A stretch of DNA of 18,728 nucleotides, taken from contig JARROD010000027.1 of the NCBI GenBank assembly GCA_037384225.1, forward strand, positions 1 through 18,728. The letters are read 5' to 3'. Positions 7,915 to 15,469 of the stretch are shown here, one piece after another (position 1 is the first letter of the stretch; the number at the start of each line of letters is the position of its first letter). Source of the stretch: JARROD01 sp037384225. Lineage in GTDB: Bacteria > Pseudomonadota > Gammaproteobacteria > Pseudomonadales > Cellvibrionaceae. The notes under the pieces were generated by a model, which ran no database searches, was not told the origin of the DNA, and saw nothing but the letters and a program-made list of their open reading frames with translations. Made by a program: the position numbers and the translations under genes.

Positions 7915-8024
7915 CCGAGAACGTACCCGAACGCTGACTCGGCTGTGGCAGGCACTACTCAAACGCTTTGGGTATATGACCAAACATAAAAAACGGTCAC
8001 TAATCGAGTAGTCTACACCTCACC

Positions 8025-8075
8025 CCGGAGGCAACCATGGTTAACTGACTAAGAAAGTGTGTTTTTCTCCCCTTC
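8025..8075 (+). other. Interrupted leader of the lipoprotein gene: Shine-Dalgarno, ATG, then in-frame TGA
   Basis: The leader contains GGAGG near 8027-8031, an ATG at 8037-8039 and a TGA at 8046-8048, all in frame with the lipoprotein open frame beginning at 8076. The TGA is followed by CTA. One base change (TGG or CGA to TGA) would explain the interruption. Without it the product would have a normal 20-25 residue lipoprotein signal peptide. Confidence 0.65.
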
Positions 8076-8726
8076 GTGATTATGTTTTTGGGATTACAGG
8101 GATGCACGTCGGTCGTTATCGACGAAGACCAGCGTATAGCCTCGGATTTACAGGACGGCGATGCGGTGGTGGTGCTGGGCCGGCGCCACGCCAGCGACTA
8201 CGAAACCGAACCGGATCTGATCAATTGTATCGGCGACACCCTGCAAGGGGGTAACGCCGGCATTAACGTCATCTCTGAAGACGAATTTATGGACGGTCTC
8301 TACCCCTGGTTCGAGCCACGCACCGCGCCCATGAAAGTGCGCGATCTCAACCGCCTCCTGGACCGCCAGGAACTGGCCCAGGCGATGGAACAATTCCACG
8401 TCCGCTATATTATCTGGGTCGACGGCAACACTGAAACCACCAACAGCGCCGGTTCAATCGGCTGCTCCATAGGCACCGGCGGCGCCGGCTGCTTCGGATT
8501 CGGGACCTGGGACAAAGAATCGGACTACGAAGTGTCCATTTGGGACTACAAAAACCTGCAGACGCTGGGTAAAATCAGTGCCGATGCTTCCGGAACCTCC
8601 TATATGCCCGCTGTGGTCATTCCCATTCCCTTAATAGCCCGCGTTCAGGCCAACGCCTGTAAGGGGATCGGTGTACAACTACGCAGCTTTCTGAAACCAG
8701 AGACCACGGCTGCCAATAGCAAGTAA
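8076..8726 (+). CDS. Cysteine-containing lipoprotein of unknown function with in-frame TGA upstream of the open frame
   Basis: The open frame starts at GTG 8076 and gives 216 residues beginning MIMFLGLQGCTS, an otherwise good lipobox but with no basic n-region. Reading upstream in the same frame, an ATG at 8037 with GGAGG 7 bases before it reads Met-Val-Asn, then TGA, then LRKCVFLPFVIMFLGLQGC. That is a complete lipoprotein signal peptide interrupted at codon 4 by TGA. The mature protein has four further Cys (LINCIGD, IGCSIG, GAGCFGF, NACKGIG), suggesting two periplasmic disulfides, and a Gly-rich central loop. No family is recognised. The body of the gene is intact, so it is either a very recent nonsense mutant, a readthrough case, or starts internally. 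It follows the other lipoprotein by 122 bases to the leader ATG. Confidence 0.7.
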   Translation: MIMFLGLQGCTSVVIDEDQRIASDLQDGDAVVVLGRRHASDYETEPDLINCIGDTLQGGNAGINVISEDEFMDGLYPWFEPRTAPMKVRDLNRLLDRQELAQAMEQFHVRYIIWVDGNTETTNSAGSIGCSIGTGGAGCFGFGTWDKESDYEVSIWDYKNLQTLGKISADASGTSYMPAVVIPIPLIARVQANACKGIGVQLRSFLKPETTAANSK

Positions 8727-8815
8727 CGGGTCGGAAAGCATCGGTCGAACTGTTAAGCTAGCGTGGTGTCACCTATCATAGACGCTACACTAACGGATTC
8801 CAGGGGAATATCGAC

Positions 8816-10288
8816 GTGCGCACCGCCAAGCTGATTATATTGAGTTCGCTGCTGGTAACAGGGCTCTTCACCAGTTCCTGCTCAATCAACCCGGCCACCA
8901 AATCGCCGGACTTTGTCACCATGTCCGAAGACAGGGAGATCAGTATCGGCAAAGAAATGCATGAAAAAATACTTGCCGAAACACCTATTTACCAGGATGA
9001 AAAAATACAGAAATACGTCGACAAAGTGGGCCAGAAAGTGGCCGCCGCCGGCGACCGCCCGGACCTAACCTACCATTTCACCATTATCGACAGCCCCGAT
9101 ATCAACGCCTTTGCCCTGCCCGGAGGCTATATCTATATCAACCGCGGGTTGATTGGCTACCTTAACTCCGAGGCGCAACTGGCCGCCGTGCTCGCTCACG
9201 AAGTAGCCCATGTTACGGCGCGCCACGCGGTGAGACAAAAAACAGCCGCCACCGGCGCCAGCGTACTCTCGGTACTGTCGGCCATAGTGACCCGAAGTTC
9301 AGTGGTCGGTGATGCGACCAATTTGTGGAGCACTGCTGCGGTGATGGGTTATGGCCGAGATATGGAACTCGAAGCCGACGGCTTTGGTGCCCAGTATCTA
9401 TTTAACAGTGGTTACGATCCCCAGGCGATGGCCGAGGTTATCGGTGTACTGAAAGACCAGGAAAAATACTCTCGCCGCCGGGCCCGTGAAAAAGGTAAAA
9501 AGCAAACCAACTACCACGGTGTTTTCTCTACCCACCCGCGCAACGACAAACGCCTGCAGGGAGTGATCGCCAAAGCCGGCACTCTGCCCAGTGACAAACA
9601 GGGCGTTACCAACGAAATCGCCTTCAGGGAGCAGGTTGAAGGCCTGATCTTTGGCGTCAACTACCTCCCCTCCGCGGGCAAACCGAGTGATCAAAACCGC
9701 TTTATCCACAACCGCCTCGGCTTTACCCTGGTATTTCCCGACCAGTGGGAGGTGAAAAATCAGCACTCGGCCATTGTCGCCGCACCGCAAGACAAAAGTG
9801 CGCAGTTGAGCCTGAAGATCGAACTGTTGAATAAAAAAATAGCCCCACGGGACTATATTCGCACGCAACTGGGCATTCCCTTATTGACCAAGTCCGAATC
9901 CATCGCCCAATTTGGTCTAATCGGCCATACAGGAATAAAACCTGCCAGCGAGCAGCAGCCCCACCCCAGCCGTGTCGCCGTCCTCTACCAGGGCAGACGG
10001 GTTTACATTTTTGAAGGCAGTGTGGACAAGCCGCAGGAGGCTGTCGACTATGACGCCCTGTTTTTAGACAGTATCCACAGCTTTCGCCCGGCCCGCAGTC
10101 AACGCCGAGGGGGTATCGGCAAGGTAAAGAAAATCCACTACGTTCGTGCCAACGAGAAAACAACGTTCGACGCCCTGGCCCGTTACCACAAACTCGGTAC
10201 CGAAGGTGAAGCCCAGTTGCGATTGCTGAATGGTTACTATCCACGGGGTGAACCCAAACCGGGAGAGTGGATTAAAATCATCCGATAA
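8816..10288 (+). CDS. M48-family zinc metalloprotease lipoprotein with LysM-like C-terminus
   Basis: A 490-residue protein. The GTG start at 8816 lies 8 bases after AGGGGA. A lipoprotein signal peptide ends in TSSC (Cys22). The M48 catalytic domain spans about 35-260: H128-E-V-A-H132 binds zinc, with a third ligand in the E184-L-E-A-D motif, and NAFALPGGYIYINRGL (97-112) is the usual strand before the active-site helix. The FSTHP segment follows. Residues about 290-425 are a second beta-rich domain. The last 55 residues (FDALARYHKLGT, then LRLLNGYYPRGEPKPGEWIKI) resemble a LysM-like or DUF-type wall-binding unit. The closest known relatives are BepA/YfgC- and LoiP-type envelope proteases that degrade misfolded outer-membrane proteins. 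It stands 89 bases after the lipoprotein gene and converges with the crotonase gene. Substrate unknown. Confidence 0.9.
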   Translation: MRTAKLIILSSLLVTGLFTSSCSINPATKSPDFVTMSEDREISIGKEMHEKILAETPIYQDEKIQKYVDKVGQKVAAAGDRPDLTYHFTIIDSPDINAFALPGGYIYINRGLIGYLNSEAQLAAVLAHEVAHVTARHAVRQKTAATGASVLSVLSAIVTRSSVVGDATNLWSTAAVMGYGRDMELEADGFGAQYLFNSGYDPQAMAEVIGVLKDQEKYSRRRAREKGKKQTNYHGVFSTHPRNDKRLQGVIAKAGTLPSDKQGVTNEIAFREQVEGLIFGVNYLPSAGKPSDQNRFIHNRLGFTLVFPDQWEVKNQHSAIVAAPQDKSAQLSLKIELLNKKIAPRDYIRTQLGIPLLTKSESIAQFGLIGHTGIKPASEQQPHPSRVAVLYQGRRVYIFEGSVDKPQEAVDYDALFLDSIHSFRPARSQRRGGIGKVKKIHYVRANEKTTFDALARYHKLGTEGEAQLRLLNGYYPRGEPKPGEWIKIIR

Positions 10289-10348
10289 CTTTCCACTGTG
10301 TCAGGAACGTTATCGCGCCGCAACCACTGTTTTGTCTTCGGCCCGGAA

Positions 10349-11146
10349 TTAAGAAAAGTTGGAAAAGTCCGGTTTACGCTTTTCAAAAAAAGCCGCAACA
10401 GCTTCGCCAAATTCCGCCGATTGCAGGCTGCCGGCAAACAGTTCAGCCTCACGGCGGATCACCGCCTGGCCCTCTTCCCGCCAGCTCTCCTTAAGTAACT
10501 GTTTGGTATGGCGTAGCGCTGCCGGCGGTTGTTGAGCGAGGAACTGGCAGCGCTCTTTGGCGATCAACAACAGCTCATCGTCTGACACCACTTGGTTGAC
10601 CAAACCCAATTCCTCTGCCCTCTCGGCACTGAAGCTCTCCCCCAAAAACAGCAGTTCCGCTGCCCGCACATGGCCCAGCATACGCGGCAGCAATAGACTG
10701 GACGCATACTCCGGACACAACCCCAAATTGACAAACGGCAATTGCAGCCGGGTACCCGCCGCGGCATAAACCAGATCACAATGCAACAGCATTGTGGTGC
10801 CAATGCCTATGGCAGCCCCCTCGATAGCCGCCACTACCGGTTTTGACGTCAGGTACAAAGCCTGCATAAATCGCATAACCGAGCTGGATTCAATGCCAGT
10901 CGGGTTATCCATAAAATCCTCAAGGTCGTTACCGCTGGTAAAACACTCCCCAGCGCCGCGAATCAGAAGAACCTTGACTTCAGCCTCTTCACCCGCCATT
11001 TCAATGGCTTGCGCAAGCGCGCCGTACATGGCTTGGGTGAGCGCATTTTTGCGCTCGGGGCGGTTGAGCACCAAGTGAAGTACCCCCCCTTCCCGATACA
11101 ACTCGATATTAGGACTTTTTGAATCCAATGCTGTTATATCCGTCAT
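10349..11146 (-). CDS. Crotonase-family protein, probably an enoyl-CoA isomerase-type enzyme
   Basis: A 265-residue single-domain protein, normal for the family. An excellent GGAGGG lies 7 bases before the ATG. Oxyanion-hole segments are visible at FTSGNDL (69-75) and AIEGAAIGIGTTML (107-120). The Glu that hydratases carry in the GGGxE helix is replaced by Thr, while E146 in GLCPEYASSLLLPR is kept. That combination is typical of delta3-delta2 enoyl-CoA isomerases and PaaG-like members rather than classical hydratases, so an automatic 'enoyl-CoA hydratase' label may be wrong in detail. The role is most likely fatty acid or aromatic-CoA beta-oxidation in the cytoplasm. It is a single gene; its leader has a hairpin next to the ribosome binding site and a PsrA-box-like palindrome, fitting control by acyl-CoA metabolism. 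Confidence 0.85.
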   Translation of the reverse strand: MTDITALDSKSPNIELYREGGVLHLVLNRPERKNALTQAMYGALAQAIEMAGEEAEVKVLLIRGAGECFTSGNDLEDFMDNPTGIESSSVMRFMQALYLTSKPVVAAIEGAAIGIGTTMLLHCDLVYAAAGTRLQLPFVNLGLCPEYASSLLLPRMLGHVRAAELLFLGESFSAERAEELGLVNQVVSDDELLLIAKERCQFLAQQPPAALRHTKQLLKESWREEGQAVIRREAELFAGSLQSAEFGEAVAAFFEKRKPDFSNFS

Positions 11147-11153
11147 AAATGAT

Positions 11154-11182
11154 CCCTCCGCTTCGATGTCCGAAGCTTTTTT
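11154..11182 (-). promoter_or_regulatory. Hairpin directly abutting the crotonase ribosome binding site
   Basis: In the - strand leader a perfect 6-base stem (GCUUCG and CGAAGC, 5-base loop; + strand 11160-11176) ends exactly where the GGAGGG ribosome binding site begins (11159-11154). Six A residues precede it. Read on the + strand, the same hairpin followed by TTTTTT (11177-11182) looks like a short intrinsic terminator that would stop transcription antisense to the crotonase gene. Confidence 0.45.
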
Positions 11183-11209
11183 AATAATGCCCTGATTAGC
11201 ACTCTATTC

Positions 11210-11223
11210 AAAACACGTGTTTG
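11210..11223. promoter_or_regulatory. PsrA-box-like palindrome upstream of the crotonase gene
   Basis: Positions 11211-11222 form a perfect 12-base palindrome, AAACACGTGTTT, followed by G. It fits the published PsrA (TetR-family fatty-acid regulator) pattern of G/C-AAAC-N2-4-GTTT-G/C on all but the first base. It lies 65 bases upstream of the crotonase start on the - strand, a plausible operator position. Confidence 0.4.
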
Positions 11224-11367
11224 ACCAAGACTATAGGACCTTATGAATGAACTAAAGCGTCAAACCAGACCATTTAGTCAGTTTCAATTTTAATCCTTGC
11301 ATATAACGCCAGCCAAGATAAAATCCCGCTACTTTGCCCGTGAAGCAGCCGGGTGAACCTATTAAGG

Positions 11368-11472
11368 GACGCGCACGAAATAACTTCCGCCCATTTATCA
11401 GTCGTTGAGAGGCGCCTGCGGTCCATCCCGCCTGGCACCGTTGCGAAATCCGGATGTTATTTCGTGCACGTC
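11368..11472. repeat. Imperfect 22-base inverted repeat (possible MITE or leader stem-loop)
   Basis: The arms are 11368-11389 and 11451-11472. They pair at 20 of 22 positions (mismatches at the fifth and eighteenth positions of the right arm), separated by 61 bases that contain a smaller GC-rich palindrome, AGGCGCCT. No clear target-site duplication is visible. It could be a short non-autonomous element or a structured argS leader. Confidence 0.6.
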
Positions 11473-11487
11473 TAACATTCCTGGCCT

Positions 11488-11515
11488 ACAACGTTACATA
11501 AACAACGTTACATAA
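11488..11515 (+). repeat. Perfect 14-base tandem duplication before argS
   Basis: Two identical adjacent copies of ACAACGTTACATAA, each containing the palindrome AACGTT, end 18 bases before the argS ATG. This is either a recent slippage or duplication event, or a pair of protein-binding sites in the leader. Confidence 0.75.
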
Positions 11516-11533
11516 GAAGTTATCCCCTGATCC

Positions 11534-13318
11534 ATGAATATTCGCAAACTGCTCGACATAAAAATTGACAACGCTATGGCCAGAGCCGGTATTCCCCCGG
11601 AGTACACCGCTCATGTTACCCAATCCAAACCCCAGGGCAAATCAGCGCAAGGTAAAAAAGGGGCGCCGGCAAAGCTGAACATCTTTGGCGATTACCAGGC
11701 CAACGGCGCCATGGCGGCGGCCAAAGCGATGAAAACAAATCCGCGCGATTTGGCACAAAAAATTATTGATGAACTGGACCTGGAGGGCATTGCCGGGCAG
11801 GTCTCCATCGCCGGCCCCGGATTTATCAATGTCCACCTCGACAACGCATGGCTCGCACAACAGGCCCAAACCGCTTTGCGCGATCCCAGTCTCGGTATCG
11901 AGAAAGTCGAACAGCCGCAGACCGTCGTGGTGGACTATTCCTCGCCCAACCTTGCCAAGGAAATGCATGTCGGGCACTTGCGTTCAACGATTATCGGCGA
12001 CGCCCAGGTGCGGATTCTCACATTTCTCGGGCACCGGGTTATTCGCCAAAACCACGTCGGCGACTGGGGCACTCAGTTCGGCATGTTAATCGCTGAACTC
12101 GAAGACCACCTCGGCGAAGGCGAACAGGCATCACTGGCACTAAAAGACCTGGAAGCCTTTTACCAACAGGCCAAGCGGCACTTCGACACCGACGAGGTCT
12201 TTGCCGGTCGGGCGCGGGAATATGTCGTTAAACTTCAATCCGGCGACGCGCGAGTTTTGCAACTGTGGCAGCAATTCAGAGATATTTCCCTCCAGCACGG
12301 CGAAGAAATTTACCAGCGGCTTAATGTGACCCTCAACCGCGAGCACATCTGCGGCGAAAGCGCTTATAACAACGATCTACCCGTACTGGTCAAAGACTTG
12401 TGCGAGCGCGGGTTGGCACAACAGGACCAGGGCGCACTGGTAATGTTTTTACCGGAACTGGCCGATAAGGATGACAAACCTTCAGTGATGATTATTCAAA
12501 AACAGGGCGGCGGTTACCTCTATTCCACCACCGATCTCGCCGCCATGCGCTACCGCGTCGGCACCCTGCATGCCGATCGCATCCTGTTTTTTATCGATGC
12601 CCGCCAGTCTCTGCACATGCAGCAGGTATTTACCGCCGCGCGCAAAGCCGGCTATGTCAGTGAGCGTGTGAGCCTGGAACACCACGCGTTCGGCACCATG
12701 ATGGGCCCCGACGGCAAACCCTTTAAAACCCGCAGCGGCGACACGGTAAAACTGTCCGATCTATTACAGGAAGCTGAAGCTAGAGCTGAACAATTGCTCA
12801 ACCGTAAAGATACCGAGCTATCGCCACAGGAGCGCAAAGTCGTCGCCCGCAAGGTGGGTATAGGTTCGGTGAAATACGCTGACTTATCGAAAACCCGGAC
12901 CAACGACTATATCTTCAATTGGGAGACCATGCTCAGCCTGGAAGGCAATACCGCGCCCTATCTCCAGTACGCCTATACCCGCATACAAAGTATTTTCCGT
13001 CGCGCTGGCATCGACCCGCCGCAGCTCAGTAGCGCCATCGAACTGGGCACTGACCAGGAACGGGCATTGGCGTTAAAGTTGCTGCAGTTCAGTGAGGTTA
13101 TAGAACAGGTCGCGCGCGACGCTTACCCCCACGTGCTTTGCGGCTACCTCTACGACCTTTCCAGCTTGCTGATGAAGTTCTATGAAGCCTGCCCGATCCT
13201 CAAAGAAGGCGTAACGGCGCAACTCCGCAACAGCCGTCTGCAACTGTGTCGGCTGGTCGCCCACACGTTGCAGACGGGCCTGGACCTGTTGGGCATAGAA
13301 ACTATGGACAGGATGTAG
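11534..13318 (+). CDS. argS: Arginyl-tRNA synthetase
   Basis: A 594-residue class I aminoacyl-tRNA synthetase that charges tRNA-Arg in the cytoplasm. In order: the N-terminal Add1 domain (FGDYQANGAMAAAK, IAGPGFINV), the HIGH-type motif in PNLAKEMHVGHLRSTIIGD (HVGH at 145-148), NHVGDWGTQFGMLI, GGYLYSTTDLAAMRYR, a KMSKS-region variant FKTRSGDTVKLSDLL as in most ArgS, then the C-terminal anticodon-binding domain (EGNTAPYLQYAYTR, CPILKEG) ending in ETMDRM. It is about 17 residues longer than the 577-residue E. coli enzyme. The extra length is largely explained by a Lys/Gly-rich insertion at about 32-48, before FGDYQANG. No strong Shine-Dalgarno sequence precedes the ATG. The last 17 bases overlap the convergent dinG end. 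Confidence 0.97.
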   Translation: MNIRKLLDIKIDNAMARAGIPPEYTAHVTQSKPQGKSAQGKKGAPAKLNIFGDYQANGAMAAAKAMKTNPRDLAQKIIDELDLEGIAGQVSIAGPGFINVHLDNAWLAQQAQTALRDPSLGIEKVEQPQTVVVDYSSPNLAKEMHVGHLRSTIIGDAQVRILTFLGHRVIRQNHVGDWGTQFGMLIAELEDHLGEGEQASLALKDLEAFYQQAKRHFDTDEVFAGRAREYVVKLQSGDARVLQLWQQFRDISLQHGEEIYQRLNVTLNREHICGESAYNNDLPVLVKDLCERGLAQQDQGALVMFLPELADKDDKPSVMIIQKQGGGYLYSTTDLAAMRYRVGTLHADRILFFIDARQSLHMQQVFTAARKAGYVSERVSLEHHAFGTMMGPDGKPFKTRSGDTVKLSDLLQEAEARAEQLLNRKDTELSPQERKVVARKVGIGSVKYADLSKTRTNDYIFNWETMLSLEGNTAPYLQYAYTRIQSIFRRAGIDPPQLSSAIELGTDQERALALKLLQFSEVIEQVARDAYPHVLCGYLYDLSSLLMKFYEACPILKEGVTAQLRNSRLQLCRLVAHTLQTGLDLLGIETMDRM

Positions 13319-15452
13319 GCAATTGCAGCCGGAACGGGGGCAGCGAGTTTAAAATGGCCCGGCCGTAACGCCGGGTGACGATGCGGCGATCCATCAAGCT
13401 GATCAACCCCCTATCGGATTCTGTGCGCAGCAGACGACCGCAGGCCTGCACCAGTTTCAGCGCCGCATCGGGCACCGATATTTCCATAAACGCATTGCCG
13501 CCGCGCGCCTCGATCCACTCCGCCAGCGCGGCATCGACCGGATCATCCGGAACCGTAAAAGGCAGCTTTGCCACCACCACATGGCGGCAATAGTTGCCGG
13601 GCAGATCCAATCCCTCGGCAAAACTGGCCAACCCAAACAAAACACTGCCGTCACCCGCATCAATGCGCTGGCGATGCTCCCTGATGGTTTCCTGTTTCGA
13701 GCGCTCCCCTTGAAGCAGCGTTTTTTCCCGCCACGACATCGGCAACCCTTCAAATACATCGAGCATCTGCCGGCGCGAGGAGAATAACACCAGGCTCGCC
13801 TCGTCAGCGCACAGCAGCCGTGGTAAAAGCGTTACCAGCGACTGTGTATGCGCCTGAGCATCCCCGGCGTCACACGCCTCACCGGGTACCTGCAAAACCG
13901 CCGCGGCGGCGTAATCGAATGGACTCGGCACCACCTGATAACGGCTGTCATCGGGAGTGCCGGAGCGCATTTGAAAGCGATCAAAAGAGCCCAGCGCGGT
14001 GAGGGTCGCAGAGGTCACTACCGCGCCACAGCAATTGCGCCACAGACTGTAGTCCAGGGTGCGCGCCGCCAGCACCGGGCTCGAACAGAGTTCAAAATCG
14101 ATGCTGCCCCCCAAATCCACCAAAGTGATCCAGCGGGCCTTTGGCGGGTCGCAATCGCTCTCCCCTTCATCGCCGTCGCGGGTCGCGTAGCTGGCCCAGA
14201 GTTCCAGATTGGCTTCAGCCCGCGCCAGCCAGCCACCCACCGTTGGGTACCAGTTTTCCAAATCCGCCTTGGGCACCTTACAGTGGCCGTCTTCCATCGC
14301 CTCACCCAGCTCATCGACGATTTTCTTAAACACATCGGCCAGACGCTCAAAGCCCAACTTCAACTCACCGGCCATTTCAAACAGCGCCTCTGGTACCACA
14401 CCTTTTTCAAAACGGTAACGCTGTATCTGCCCGCTGCTTAAAACGTTGCCGCTGAGCCGTTCCAACAAGGGAAACACCTGGTCGGCAGCGTATTTTACCG
14501 TTTCGATAACCGCCGGCAATTTGCCGACAAAGTAATCGACATTGCCGGCGCCACTGACTTGGCCAGACATGGACTCCAGGGATTTTTTGCACTGCTCCAG
14601 CCACTTGGCGGTGGCCTGTACGCGACTGTGATGGGAAAAATGCCCCAGCGCCTTATCCGGTAAATGGTGGCCCTCATCAAAAATATAAATCGTATCGGCG
14701 GGGTGCGATAAAATAGCACCGCCGCCGAGAGCCAGATCAGCGAGCACCAAATCGTGATTAGTAACGATACAGTCCACCACATCGATATTGTCACGGGCTC
14801 TGAGGAAGCTGCAGGCCGAAACATTGGAACAGCGCCTGCCGGTACACTGGCGGTGATCCGTGGTTACCCGGGACCAGAGATCGTTTTCCAGCGCCTGGGG
14901 CCAATTATCCCTGTCCCCGTCCCAGCGGTTTCCCGCCAGCGCCTCGATCATGGAGTTGTATATTTTAACCGCTTGCTCATCGACCGCCGGGTATTCATCT
15001 TCGTAGAGCGGCCGCGTGCGAGGCGCACTGCCCTGTTCCATCAGTAGTTGCTCGAGCTTCGACAGACAGAGATAGCGACCGCGCCCCTTGGCCAGGGCAA
15101 AGCTGAATTGCAGTCCGCTGCCAGCCCGCAGATCGGGAAGGTCCTTGTTGACAATTTGCTCTTGCAGGGCAACCGTAGCCGTGGAGATTACAAGCTTTTT
15201 ACCGAGCGCTTTGGCAATGGGAATGGCGGCGAGGAGATAGGCCACGGTTTTACCGGTTCCGGTCCCCGCCTCGACGACACAAACATGCCCCTGCCCACTG
15301 CGCCGCTCCTCGTCATCGAGATCGATCGCGCCGAGGGTTTTGGCGATTTCGGCGATCATCAGTTTTTGCCCGTAGCGGGGTTTGAGCCCACGCGCTTCGA
15401 GAAAACGACTGTAAGCCTGCTGGATGGTTTGCTTGAGGTCGTCGCTGAGCAT
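13302..15452 (-). CDS. dinG: ATP-dependent DNA helicase DinG
   Basis: A 716-residue XPD-like superfamily 2 helicase, the same length as E. coli DinG. The Walker A motif is EAGTGTGKT (61-69) and the DEAH-box variant is DEGHH (259-263). Four cysteines at 129, 203, 208 and 214 have the spacing (74, 5 and 6) of the E. coli iron-sulfur cluster ligands. C-terminal helicase motifs include SFAEGLDLPG and QACGRLLRTESDRG. DinG unwinds 5'-to-3' and resolves R-loops, D-loops and G-quadruplexes. The start is poorly supported by a Shine-Dalgarno sequence, but N-terminal length matches the family. I see no LexA box (CTGT-N8-ACAG) in the 173 bases upstream, unlike E. coli dinG, which is SOS-controlled. A strong hairpin precedes the gene. 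Confidence 0.95.
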   Translation of the reverse strand: MLSDDLKQTIQQAYSRFLEARGLKPRYGQKLMIAEIAKTLGAIDLDDEERRSGQGHVCVVEAGTGTGKTVAYLLAAIPIAKALGKKLVISTATVALQEQIVNKDLPDLRAGSGLQFSFALAKGRGRYLCLSKLEQLLMEQGSAPRTRPLYEDEYPAVDEQAVKIYNSMIEALAGNRWDGDRDNWPQALENDLWSRVTTDHRQCTGRRCSNVSACSFLRARDNIDVVDCIVTNHDLVLADLALGGGAILSHPADTIYIFDEGHHLPDKALGHFSHHSRVQATAKWLEQCKKSLESMSGQVSGAGNVDYFVGKLPAVIETVKYAADQVFPLLERLSGNVLSSGQIQRYRFEKGVVPEALFEMAGELKLGFERLADVFKKIVDELGEAMEDGHCKVPKADLENWYPTVGGWLARAEANLELWASYATRDGDEGESDCDPPKARWITLVDLGGSIDFELCSSPVLAARTLDYSLWRNCCGAVVTSATLTALGSFDRFQMRSGTPDDSRYQVVPSPFDYAAAAVLQVPGEACDAGDAQAHTQSLVTLLPRLLCADEASLVLFSSRRQMLDVFEGLPMSWREKTLLQGERSKQETIREHRQRIDAGDGSVLFGLASFAEGLDLPGNYCRHVVVAKLPFTVPDDPVDAALAEWIEARGGNAFMEISVPDAALKLVQACGRLLRTESDRGLISLMDRRIVTRRYGRAILNSLPPFRLQLPTSCP

Positions 15453-15469
15453 AGGGTTGAAAACTGTCC

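Larger units (their letters stand above)
11147..11533. other. 387-base intergenic region between divergent crotonase gene and argS
   Basis: No protein-coding gene is seen. Contents from left to right: the crotonase ribosome binding site and hairpin (11154-11182), a palindrome (11211-11222), a possible argS -10 element TATAAC (11302-11307) without a convincing -35, a large imperfect inverted repeat (11368-11472), and a 14-base tandem duplication (11488-11515). argS itself has no clear Shine-Dalgarno sequence. Confidence 0.6.

Noticed and set aside
7915..8024. Terminator from CCGAG...CTCGG after the first lipoprotein gene
   Set aside because: Five-base stem, long loop and no T-run.
8057..8254. 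Alternative + strand frame over the lipoprotein start
   Set aside because: Arg/Gly-rich shadow product with no domain; the lipobox frame is far better supported.
10289..10348. Bidirectional terminator between the M48 protease and crotonase genes
   Set aside because: No stem followed by a T-run could be found in these 60 bases.
13457..14824. Several overlapping open frames on both strands inside dinG
   Set aside because: They are shadows of the DinG frame, which has all helicase and iron-sulfur motifs.
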